DNA of 64,000 nt from Triplophysa rosa (lineage: Eukaryota; Chordata; Actinopteri; Cypriniformes; Nemacheilidae), in the NCBI RefSeq assembly GCF_024868665.1, contig NC_079900.1:16585759-16649758 (forward strand). Reading direction: 5' to 3'. A program made the position numbers and the translations under genes. Shown in pieces: positions 28,701 to 40,700 of the stretch (positions are counted from its first letter, which is position 1; the number at the start of each line of letters is the position of its first letter). The notes beneath the pieces are model-generated. The model was given only the letters and a program-made list of their open reading frames with translations. It searched no databases and had not been told where the DNA came from.

Positions 28701-31700
28701 GCGGATAAAATGTACGTGTTATTTCTTGTTATCAGAAATATTTTTCAGGGACTATATTCTTTGCAGATGTCTATCGGAAGTTAAGTTTGGTCCATGAACG
28801 CGCTTGCTCAGTAACGTTTGTTTATGCTGTTGCTGGTAAAACAATCTATATATGAAAATAATAGTTATAAGTTATTTTCATATATACTTTTCCCAAGCAT
28901 TCAGGAACTCTTGCGTCTTTTTGTGGTGTCTGTGGGAACTCAATTCAGAGAACTAAGCAATGCACAAATAAAATATATACAAATCAAATGAAGTTATGTT
29001 TTGTCCTAATATTTATTAAAAATATTAGGTAGGTAAAGTGTGAGTAAAAAATAAAAAGCAAATGATGAAAGAATTTTCGGTAACACTTTACTTAAAGCCT
29101 TTATGTATAATGCATTATAAAGGGTTATTAAAGGGTATGATGCATCATAATTGTTCAAAATGTGTGTTGGAATACATTAAATGTTTTGAATTATAACCAA
29201 ATTAAAAATGCAAAGTGTAACAAAAAATTAATATTATTCATGAGGCATTACAATGCATTATAAGGTGCATTACAGGACATAATTAATACTTTTATAATGC
29301 ATTATACTTTTTTTTTTGAGCGAACTATCCCTTTAAGCACTAATATTTATTTATTGAAATCAGGAAAATCGTATTTAAAGCTTGTTTCCCCAGCCATTTT
29401 ATTATATCCCACATAAAAACTAAGCATAAAATGACACTTCCTTTGCACGCAGGACTAATTAGTTGGTGACCAGTGGGCTGCAAAATCTGGACGTTTCCCC
29501 TTTAGACAGATTTCAGTCATTTTGACCTTGACCGGGGTATTTAGAGCCCTACTGTTTCACGAATGCCACCCCATGGCGCACCTTCCCGTACCACCCCTCC
29601 ATCTCTGATTCACAGGCTCTGTTAGACAGTCATGGCCCTATCAATACACATGAAGACATGCTGTGGGGCGTTCCATTGCTTACATGAGCATCGAATGAGA
29701 AGTTGCGCCCTACTCCGAAGGACACAGTGTACCACCGGTGCTCATATAGGCCTCTGGTAAAGCAGGTCTTGATTAAGTGGGATGTTTCTTTCTCCCGCTG
29801 CCGTGTATTTCCTCTAAACACATACACCGCCCCTCCTTCCCGGGCGTCTGTGACAGGCCTATACATCCACTAACAGGACACCTGTGGAGTGTCAGATAAC
29901 ATGGAGGGAATCCAATAACGTGGGACTGTGCCACACACACACAGGACACATTAGGTTTAGCTCGATCACACGCACCGCTGTTGTCAACGCAATCCGCTCT
30001 GTGCCGTCTCTCCACTGTTTCCTTATTTCTCTCAGGATTCCCCCAGTCGATGCGGTCGGTTAGGCGGATTCTCTGTTTCATTTCCTGGACATTAAGGAAC
30101 TTATAAACCTAACACATCTGACAGGATTTGATTTGTACTGCTTTTTACAGTTGTATCGTGCGGGCCGCGGGACACGTATTCACGAGTAGATGCTCTTACA
30201 GTAGAGCATTTCCCATGATGCCTCTTTCTCTTGCCAATGTATTGCTAACATTCATCATTCTGCTTTCGGCTCTGCATGCCACGAGGCTCATATGGTGATA
30301 ACACTCACGCAAAGAGTCTATTAGCTACTTACTGTATGACGCACGACTTGTGTAAATCTACTCTGTGAGAATCTACAATTAAACAGATGTCTGTTAATGA
30401 CTTCTTTTAGCAAGATATTAAACTAACAATAATTCTTCATTCCTCAAACATTCAATTAATAATAAAAGCCATTTCCAACGTTCTTTTAAAGGGATACTCC
30501 GCCCAAAAATGAAAATTATGTCATGAATTACTCAGTTTCAAACATGTATAAGTTTCTTTGTTCTGTTGAACATAAAGAAAGATATTTAGAAGAACGTTTG
30601 CAACTGAGATTTCTGGGGTAGTCCAAAAATGGTAGTCAAAGGTGCTCCAGAAATGTTTTTTTTTTTTAATTCTTCAAAACATCTTCTTTTGTGTTTAACA
30701 GAACAAAAAAAAATACAATAATTCTTTCTACTATGGTAGTCAATGGTGCCCCAGAAGTCTCAGTTCCTAACATTCTTCTGAATATCTTTCTTTGTGTTCA
30801 ACAGAACAAGTACATTTATACAGGTTTGGAACAACTTGAGGATGAGTAATTATTTGTACTATCCCTTTAAAGATCTGCCTAGAAGAAAAAGTTGTATTGC
30901 TCAGAAACTGTTTCGTTGTGCAAGTATCAAGTGTCAACTTAGACCCAGATGTTTCTCCTAAAATTGCTTACAAGAAATAAAAAAAGAAACAAATGAGACA
31001 ATTGATAAAATTGTAAAGAGTTGTAAAATAAATGAAGACTGTATAGATAAAATAATCTGGATTTGGGTAAATTTGATGAGATATGAGAAATGTTTGAGGT
31101 CATATGGAGATCTTTAATAATATTGATTTTGACGGCATATTTAACAAATCTGAGCTCAGTTTGAGACAGTTTTTCTCAGGAGAAATATCTGAGACGCAGG
31201 AGACTTATTCTTAAATTTCTATTTGCTCTCCATTTAATCTCATTGATGTCTAAGAGAACTCATGAAGATTTTACAGACATTTCACACTGTCAGAAAAAAG
31301 GATAAAAATTGTACCTTTACTGTCTCTAAAGTTCTTTTTTTATACATTTACAGGTAACTGGACATAATATAATATGGTACCTTTTTGTGTACAGTACATT
31401 ATTGTACCTTAAGGACGTATTGTGTACCTCCAAAGGTACAGTTAAACGTTTTGTACCCCTAATATTTAACTGGTACACAACAGGTCCTTAAGGTACCACA
31501 ATGTACCCAAAAAAATACTACCTTTTATGTGTTGTATACCGGTAAAGGGTACAAAAAACCTCTTAGGTACCACTGCAGCGGTAAAATTGTAAACTTTTTT
31601 TTCTGACAGTGCATGTGTAATTTTCTTTCTTATAGGTAAGAATACGCAAATAAACATACAATTTGATGACTACAGCCCTGGTTAAACCCAATCACAAAAT

Positions 31701-34700
31701 ATTTAGGTTTGCAGACAAAAGCCAGAACATCCCCGCTAATGATGAACCTCCCGCATCCTCCACAAGCTCTCCGTGAAAACAGGCTTGTGTAATGTCCGAA
31801 TGTTTCTGTACCATCAGTCCTTAATGAGTCCTGTTCCAGAGGGGAATTTAAAAGGCAAACACAGAGATAATTGCTGCCAAGGTCGAATGAGCACAGACGG
31901 ATAGACACGCTGGCCGGGTCCTGTGCTTTCGTCATTAAAGTGGTGGTGAAATGGCCCGAGCTATTGGCGTCTGTCTGGGGGGAGCTCCACTTACAGGCCC
32001 GTTTAAAAGAGAGCGGTTATCTCTTATTCAGAGAGCAGCACAGAGCTGACCGCGGGCACACAGACTCCATTAATGTGACTCTGTGGCCTGCTGGATTAAG
32101 GACTAACCCCTGTATATCACATACAGGCCTTCTTTAAATGGATTTCGCAAGCTGAGGGAAGATCCTTCTTTGCTACAGTAACTGACCAAAAGTGAACTCA
32201 AGTAACAGGGATGGACTATCAAAGACATTGAGAGGTATCTGTCGTATAAAACAATTGTGACGGGGGTACAGGTCCAGGATCAGCGTCACCTGGGAAACGG
32301 CCCGGCAGCTAATCACACACACCTGGAATCGATTAGCTGCCGGGCATATAAGCCTCACACACATCACAATCGGGGAGCATTACACTCCCGAGAGACTAAC
32401 CATTCCTGTTCTCTTCTCACAGATTGTGACAGCAGTGACTGAGCCCACTTGGAAACACGAGTACGGACTGGCTGAGACTTTCTTTCACTGGAGCACCCCC
32501 CCCCCGGGACTTCACTATCACATTGTTTGGCACGTGTGTGAATAAAATTCCCCTCCGGGGTTGCTTACATCAGCCATCTTGTGTCTGTCGTGTCTCTTAC
32601 CCTGCCACAAGTGGTGGAGAATGCGGGCAACGTGGTAAGAGACCTTCCAACCAGCGCAATTTTTTCTAACAACTGTGTCATCTGTGCTAGGAACTACGGA
32701 CGTCCTCTCTCTCTCCGGAGCCGAGATGGAGGAAGTGATACGCTGGCTCACCGAGGTGTCAGTCCGCCAGCAGCAATGCTTCGACCGGTTGATGGCCAGA
32801 CAGGAGCGAGCGGACCAGGAGTTAGAGCAGCTCCGGGGGACCCCGCTGGCCGATCCACGACCTCAAGCAAACCAACTGCTCACCAAGATGTCGGACCAAG
32901 ACGATGCTGAAGCGTACCTCCACACCTTTGAGGTAATCGCCGCTCGGGAAGGCTGGGACCGAGGGTTATGGGCGCGCACGTTAGCACCCTTCTTAACGAG
33001 GGAAGCGCAGCGAGCCTATTACGCCCTCACCGCCACCCAGAGCGAGGATTATGACGTCCTGAAGGCGGAAATCCTAGCTCGCGCCGGACTATCCCCCTTG
33101 TGTGCTACGCAGCAGCTCCATGCCTGGAATTACGACGAGAATATTCCGGTTCGGCAGCAGGTCGCACAACTGACCCGCCTAACCCACCTCTGGCTGCTGG
33201 CGGATGACTCCACCGCCCTCCAAGTCGCGGAGAGAGTGATGATAGACCGACTGTTACGCGCCCTGCCCCGACATCTCCGCCGTCCAGTAAGCATGAGCAA
33301 CCCGAAGACCACAAGGGAGTTGGTCGGAGCCGTCGAGCTGGCGGAAGCCTCGTTCGCCCGGGATGCCGGAGAGAGAGAGAGGATGGCACCCCGGAGGGGC
33401 AGGCGACCGCCGGAGAGTACCCCCCGACCAGAGAGCAGGCCGGCGGCCCCCGACCCCGTGGACGAGCCGATGCCCACCGAACCGCCGTTCCCTGGCGCCC
33501 GGGCGTGGATGGCGGGATGTGCCGTCCACCAGAGCGTGCCACTGGGAGCCCCAACAAGGGTTATTCAAGTGGGGAAAAGAACCTACCGGGCACTCCTCGA
33601 CTCGGGCAGCGCGATCACATTGGTTCAGCAGGCCGTGGTCCGGCCGCTGCCCGAGAGCAAGGCGACCGTTCCCATCACCTGTATCCACGGCGACACCCAG
33701 TACGTAGCGTCTCGATGAGTAGCCATCACCGCAGAGCCAGGGACATGGCAGGTGGAGGTGGGCGTCGTCCCGGTGCCGGTGGTACTTGGCCGGGATTGGC
33801 CCGGATTCGAGCGCCTCTTGGCCACCACAGTACGGGAGGTGCGGAACGGAGGGGGCCGCCGAAGACGTCGTGGGCCAAAACCCCGAGACCAGCGGCAGTC
33901 CCTACTGGCCACCGGAAGCGACCGAGAGGGTGAGTGCCACCGTCCCCCTCCTAACGTGTTTTTGGATTTGTTCCAGCAGGTCACCGCGGGAGGAGAGTTT
34001 GGCAGAGAGCAACGAGAGGATGACCGGCTGAAACATTGCTGGAATCAGGTCCGAGTCCTGGATGGGAAAGATCGACTCCCCGCGCCTCACCCTCTTCCCC
34101 ACTTCGTGGTCAAGAACGGCCTGCTCTACTGTGTCGCGGAGCGGCGGGGGGAGGTTAAACATCTCTTAGTGGTGCCGAGGACCAAGACGGAAGCTGTGCT
34201 CGAGCTAGCCCACTCCCATCCAATGGCCGGCCACCTGGGAGCTCAGAACACATTGCAACGGATCCGAGACAGGTTCCACTGGCCAGGGATCGACAGGGAC
34301 GTCAAGGGTTTTTGCCAGAGTTGTCCTACATGCCAGCGGAAATCGCCTCGGCACCCACCCCCCAGCCCGCTGATTCCGATGCCCATCATCGAGGTACCCT
34401 TCGGCCGGATCGGCATGGACCTGATAGGGCCATTGCCGAAGTCCGCCCGAGGTCATGAACATATCCTGGTCATTGTGGATTACGCGACGAGATACCCCGA
34501 AGCCATCCCACTCAGGAAAGCAAAGGCCAAAAACATCGCCAAGGAGTTATTCCTGATGTTCAGCCGGGTGGGTATCCCCGCTGAGATCCTGACGGACCAG
34601 GGCACTCCTTTCATGTCCCGGCTGATGAACGACCTCTGCCAGCTTTTCCGGATCCAGCAGCTCCGCACGTCAGTGTACCATCCTCAGACCGACGGGCTGG

Positions 34701-37700
34701 TCGAACGGTTCAACCAGACCCTGAAACGGATGCTCCGCCGAGTGGTGACGGAAGACGGGCGCGACTGGGACCTCCTGCTGCCCTACGTCCTCTTCGGAAT
34801 TCGGGAAGTTCCCCAGGCATCCACAGGATTCACCCCGTTTGAACTGCTGTTTGGGCGGCAGCCACGGGGACTACTGGATATCACCCGAGAAGCGTGGGGG
34901 CAGCAGCCTGCACCGCACCGGACGGTGATCGAACACGTCTGGGAGATGCGTGAGAGGATCGACCGGGTGATGCCTCTGGTGCGACAACACCTGGCGGAGG
35001 CCCAACGCGCCCAACAGAGGTCGTATGACCGGCCCGCCCAGGCCAGACAATTTCCAACCCGGGGATCGGGTACTTGTCCTCGTGCCCACTTCCACGTCGA
35101 AGTTCCTGGCGTCCTGGCAAGGGCCTTACACCGTCGTGGAGAGGGTAGGGCTGGTCACATACCGACTCCGTCAGCCGGGACGAAGGAAGGAGGAAAAGGT
35201 ATATCACATCAACCTACTCAAGAAGTGGACCGCGCCTCAGGAGCAGATGGCTGCCTTCGCCCAGGAAGCCGAACCAGTTGTGGACATAGGAGAGCAGCTG
35301 TCGGCTCCCCAGAAAACGGAGCTGGAGGCCCTGGTCCGTCAATACCGGGATGTGTTCACGGAGAGCCCGGGGCGGACTCAGGTCATCCAACACGAGATTC
35401 GCACGGCCCCGGGAGTCGTCGTGCGGCAACGGCCCTACCGCGTACCGGAAGCCCGTCGGAAGGCTATCGAAGAGGAGGTACAACGGATGCTTCAACTAGG
35501 GGTCATCGAAGTTTCCCGTAGCCCGTGGTCCAGCCCAATCGTGATGGTCCCAAAGCAAGACGGCACCCTCCGGTTCTGTAATGACTACCGCAAGCTAAAT
35601 GAGGTCTCTTCGTTTGATGGCTACCCCATGCCACGGGTGGACGAGCTGCTCGACCGCCTCGGTAGGGCTCGGTACATTTCGACACTAGACCTCACCAAAG
35701 GTTATTGGCAAGTACCTCTAGCAGCTGACGCCAAGGAGAAGACTGCCTTCAGCACCCCCAACGGTCACTGGCAGTACCGAGTCCTACCGGTTGGCCTACA
35801 CGGAGCCCCCGCGACATTCTAAAGAATGATGAACATTATACTCCGGCCCCACCAGCAATACGCCGCAGCCTATATTGACGATGTGGTAATCCATGCAGAA
35901 AGCTGGGAAGCACACCTCGAACGGCTCCGGAGGTCGACGAGCTGCATCGGGCTGGACTCACAGCCAACCCCAAGAAGTGCCACCTGGGTCTTTCCGAAGC
36001 CAAGTACCTGGGGTATCAGATCGGCCGGGGACTCATCAGGCCGCAAGAGAAGAAAGTGGAGGCTGTAAGATCGGCGGCCCGGCCGACGACCAAGACCCAG
36101 GTACGAGCATTTCTGGGGTTGGCGGGCTACTACCGTTGCTTCATTCCACACTTCTCTTCGATAGCCAGCCCCCTGACAGACCTGACGAAGAAGGGACAAC
36201 CTGAGACCCTGGTCTGGACGGCCAAGGCAGAGGCCGCATTCCGGGACCTGAAGCGAGCCCTCACCTCATCCCCAGTCCTGTATGCCCCGGACTTCGGCTG
36301 TCAGTTCATCCTACAGACAGACGCCTCCGATACGGGGCTGGGGGCTGTCCTATCGCAGGTCCTGGAAGGGGAGGAACATCCAGTCACATATGTAAGCCGT
36401 AAGCTATCCCCTGCCGAGACCCGATACGCCGCCGTGGAGAAAGAGGCCCTGGCCGTGAAGTGGGCAGTCCTGGAGCTGCGCTACTACCTTCTGGGCCGAA
36501 GCTTCACGCTTATCACAGACCACGCACCCCTGCAGTGGATGGCCCGCGCGAAAGACACCAACGCCCGGGTGACGCGCTGGTTCCTCGCGCTCCAGGACTT
36601 CCACTTCACAGTGCAACATCGTGCTGGGGCCTCAACGGCAACGCGGACGGCCTGTCTCGGATGTGGTGTGGCTGGGCAGGTCTGTCAGGCGACACTTCCC
36701 TCCCACCCCTTCTAGCGCCCCTAGGAACCCACAGGAGCCGCCGGGACACCAGGTCGACGCTTGGGGGGGGGGAGTGTGACGGGGGTACAGGTCCAGGATC
36801 AGCGTCACCTGGGAAACGGCCCGGCAGCTAATCACACACACCTGGAATCGATTAGCTGCCGGGCATATAAGCCTCACACACATCACAATCGGGGAGCATT
36901 ACACTCCCGAGAGACTAACCATTCCTGTTCTCTTCTCACAGATTGTGACAGCAGTGACTGAGCCCACTTGGAAACACGAGCACGGACTGGCTGAGACTTT
37001 CTTTCACTGGAGCACCCCCCCCCCGGGACTTCACTATCACATTGTTTGGCACGTGTGTGAATAAAATTCCCCTCCGGGGTTGCTTACATCAGCCATCTTG
37101 TGTCTGTCGTGTCTCTTACCCTGCCACACAATATATTGTGTGTATTTTTTTGGAGGATCTATTGATAGAAATGCAATATAATATACATAACTATGTGTTC
37201 AGAGGTGTATAAAGAGCTTACATAATGAAGCGTTATGTTTTTATTACTTTAGAATTAGCTTTTTCTATCTACATACACCGTGGGTCCCCTTGCCTGTTGT
37301 TTCTACAGTATCCCTAAACAGACAAACTGCTCTATAGAGTGCGTTTCGTAAATATGTCATCTCCTTCAGCAAAGAAGCGAAAACGTGACAACATCTTAGT
37401 CCTGTGTCAGCCACCGTAGTGCTTCAAAAGAGAGGGGTGGAGTGAGCCATTGGTTGCAATTCACAACCTCACCACTAGATACACTGGACCTTTAAAACAA
37501 AGCACTATATAAAAAAACTTAAATGTACGTTTTTAAGCTTACGGCATCATTTTGTTATCAATCAAAACGTTCCTATGAGATCTACAAAAAGTTTCATATA
37601 TTAATTTAAAACCAAATGGCAAAAGTGGCTTTAAATAATAAATCCTTCAATACAAAGATGTAACCATTCATATTCAACAATCAGATGGCTAACTGACTGA

Positions 37701-40700
37701 TCGGGGCTTTATATTCTCTTCTCTTCAATTTTGAGAATGTGGGTTCAGTTTCTTTTCTTCCATTAAATCAGATAAAATATTAATTTCTATCTAAAGAACT
37801 GCTGACAGGTGGTTTTTATCAATATTATGCTTCCAAGTACAAGCCTGAATTAATTAAATCAGCTTTGAACAGGCGATACATTATAATTCAGCCCTTTATT
37901 TGTTCACTCTACAGTATATTGCTTTATCTGACAAATCTCACGACACACAGCACATATCAATGGTTTCCTCTGTAACACAAGCAAACTTGAGGAAAGGTTC
38001 TGTTGTGAAATGTCCCAAAAGCATATCTCCACGTTAGTCTATATGTCTCGTGGCCCTGGTGACTCTCATACAGTATGGCATTAGTTTTCGCTGTGATCTG
38101 TCCACGGTGAACAGCTGTAATAGACAGCAAACTATCAGACTATCTCTTCCTTTCACAAATTCATCCAGACCTTCAGTCTATTTACGTTGCAATCCATAAA
38201 GTAAACGTTCGAAGGCCATCCTCGACAAAGCAGTTTGCGGCGCCGTACATTTTTTAATTTCCCATATCGCTTTGCCCGCCAAATGTGTCTATACCAATTC
38301 TAGCAATAAAATGGCAGTTTCAGGGTGGTGTTTTAATGCCTGCGTGCCGACGGAAAGCGGCGAATGAGAGAAAATCAATTTAGCGAAGGCGAAGCCAAAG
38401 AACATGCACGACAGAGATGAAGCGTTTCTTGGAACGCACATACAGCATGTCAAGAGCTTTAGCAGACTCTCAAAAACAAAAACATCAGCTTGAGTGAAAG
38501 AGCTAAAGACCGAACGTCATTTTTATTATTTTTTTATTCAATAAAAATTCAAGGCTGCATCAAATCTGCCCACTTCATGTGCTTAGAGCAAATTGCCAAT
38601 ATTCATGACAGCTCATAAACTTGGTCGAGGAGCGTGCACGTAATACACCAAACAGATGAGTTACAGCATCAAGATCCCTCTGTGGTCATTAAACGCCTCG
38701 AATCTCAATTATTAAACAAGTCTGAGAAATTTAGCAGCTAGGAACAAATTCAAAAGACCGCTTCAAAGTTATTCAAGGGGAAATCAGCCAAGAGTGATGG
38801 TGTTGTTTTACAACTAAAGGTATTATGAAAATCAGACACTGACATTACAGACAGAGATTGATGTCTAAACAAAATTTGGAAAGTCTGAGTGTGATGATCT
38901 GGCATTCTTCACCACTGTAATCCAGACACCTGAATCGACTCTTTAAAATGCCAAAAGTGCGTCGACTGCACCACAGGTCTGGATATGTGCCCGGTTAACA
39001 CTCTTCTCCATCATTTGATCATTATTTGATGAATTACCGCTGCCACGATCAATAAAATTGTACACAAACATCTCTTTCGAAAAATTCAGGCCCGCCTGCT
39101 TTCGCTGCGTTAATCTCACCAGACAAACTTGTGCTGAGTGTAATTTACATAGAAAGGAGGCGAGCTAGCTCTACAAAGCACTAAGAAATGAACATGACTT
39201 AATTTGAATACCCACAGCGCATTTAGCGTCTGATAAAACTGGATCGTGGGTGGTTAGTGAATTAAGATGCAGGTTGCTGTGTTGAAATAATGTGCAAAAG
39301 GGGCGCAACGATAGTAAATTTAAAGGGACAGTTCACACAAAAGTTTAAATTCTGTCATCATTTACTCACTCTCAAGTTGTTTCAAAACTGAATACATTTC
39401 TTATTAAAGATATTTGAAGAATGTCGGAAACAGTTCTGGGGCACTATTGATCACCATTGTCATTTTCCCTACTATGGTAGTCAATGGTGGCCAAGAATTG
39501 TTTGGTTACAAGCATTCTTCCAAATATCTTTCGCCATACAGATGTGCAACAACTCGAGGGTGAGTAAATGATGACGGAAGTTTTATTTTTGGGTGAACTG
39601 TCCCTTTAAGCCGTTATTCAATTCAAGGAGAAAAGCTCACCATCATCTTTGGTCCTCTCCAGCACCGGTGGGCTGCTGAGCTGGCCGTCTCCGATTCGCG
39701 TGAACGCCAAAACCTGGATCTCGTACTGGACATATTTACGCAGGTTCCGCAGCAGGACGGACTGCGTCAGGTTTCCCTTCACAACGTTCACTTGTGCATC
39801 CGAATCCGAGTCCTTCTCTTTGTACAGAACCTGGACAAATAAGCATATAAACATCATTACAGGTTGCTCAGCGCTGTGTGATTGTGTACTGTAAAATGGC
39901 ATTGAACGAAATCACACCGAGCCTTTTTTTATCGTCAGCTGTGCAATATGGCAGAATTGCGTGAGGTTTGTACCTCCGGGTGTATTTTTCAGCAGGCTGT
40001 TTATTGGTTAAAGCCTTCTGTCTTAATTACTGTTGACTTTGAAGCACAGAAGCTTCTCTGACCATATGGGTGCGCAGCAACTCGTCTGACGGCAAATATT
40101 TGTCTTTCCGCAAGGGTCAGACATTCAATGAATGCATTTATGGCCCAGTTCATTACTTGACACGAAAATTAAAGAGACTACCGGAACAAACAGTGCTGCT
40201 TTATAGGGCTTCTAAGAACTAGAGGTTTATTATAATGAATCATGTCATATCTCTGTAGGGTTGGAAAAAATAACAGGAATTTATTGCTGTGCCACAACCC
40301 CCTCTTTCTTCCCAAAAGACACCATTTGCTCTTCTAAAGATCACAGGGGTCAGCACTCAGCATGATCAGCATGGTGATCAACCACTATTGTCCCAGATGT
40401 TTGTTTATTGTGGGTCCAGTACAGTGAGGGTAAAAGGTGGACCTGATTGGTAAATTTGAATGTATCATGTTAGTTTAGTCACATGGAAAGGATAAAAAGG
40501 AAATATAAGATAAGCTCTGGGCTCTTTCTCTTGTCTCCTTGCTGGATGCTCCTCTCCGGGAGCTCTGGCTCTTATTCTTCTTCTATACTTTCTCTCTTTT
40601 CTTTTCTATCATCTCAGGTAATATCACATACATTTGGAAACTGTTAGTTGTATTATTTACAATTTTATGCATTTACTTTGTAACCATTTTACATGCAACA

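Larger units (their letters stand above)
32256..37128 (+). mobile_element. Gmr1-type Ty3/gypsy LTR retrotransposon, full length but coding-defective
   Basis: A 4873-base element with two 354-base LTRs, a presumed primer-binding region, gag-protease, integrase, reverse transcriptase and RNase H, and a polypurine tract. Integrase lies before reverse transcriptase. That copia-like order in a gypsy-like element is the hallmark of the Gmr1 group known from fish and other deuterostomes. It lies in an sdk1 intron in the opposite orientation to the gene. The target duplication is CAAT (32252-32255 and 37129-37132) if the LTR ends in CA. The frames carry stops and shifts, so this copy probably cannot move by itself. 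Confidence 0.92.
27805..39640. other. longest sdk1 intron in the window, 11.8 kb
   Basis: Lies between the FN3-7 and FN3-8 exons. It contains the LTR retrotransposon and several MITEs. 27950-29080, 29400-30480, 30880-31280, 31620-32250 and 37500-39310 show no recognisable exon or repeat family. Confidence 0.6.

Noticed and set aside
32675..32725. The upstream ATG as the gag start
   Set aside because: Possible, but the added 17 residues have no gag-like character; the ATG at 32726 begins the charged helical region.
33105..33688. Several long minus-strand frames over the gag and integrase region
   Set aside because: They are shadows of the GC-rich plus-strand retroelement genes and show no known domain.
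35025..35540. Programmed frameshift between integrase and reverse transcriptase
   Set aside because: The two frames overlap, but homology switches near 35040 inside a conserved integrase C terminus with no obvious slippery heptamer, and other lesions are present nearby. Decay or sequencing error is simpler.
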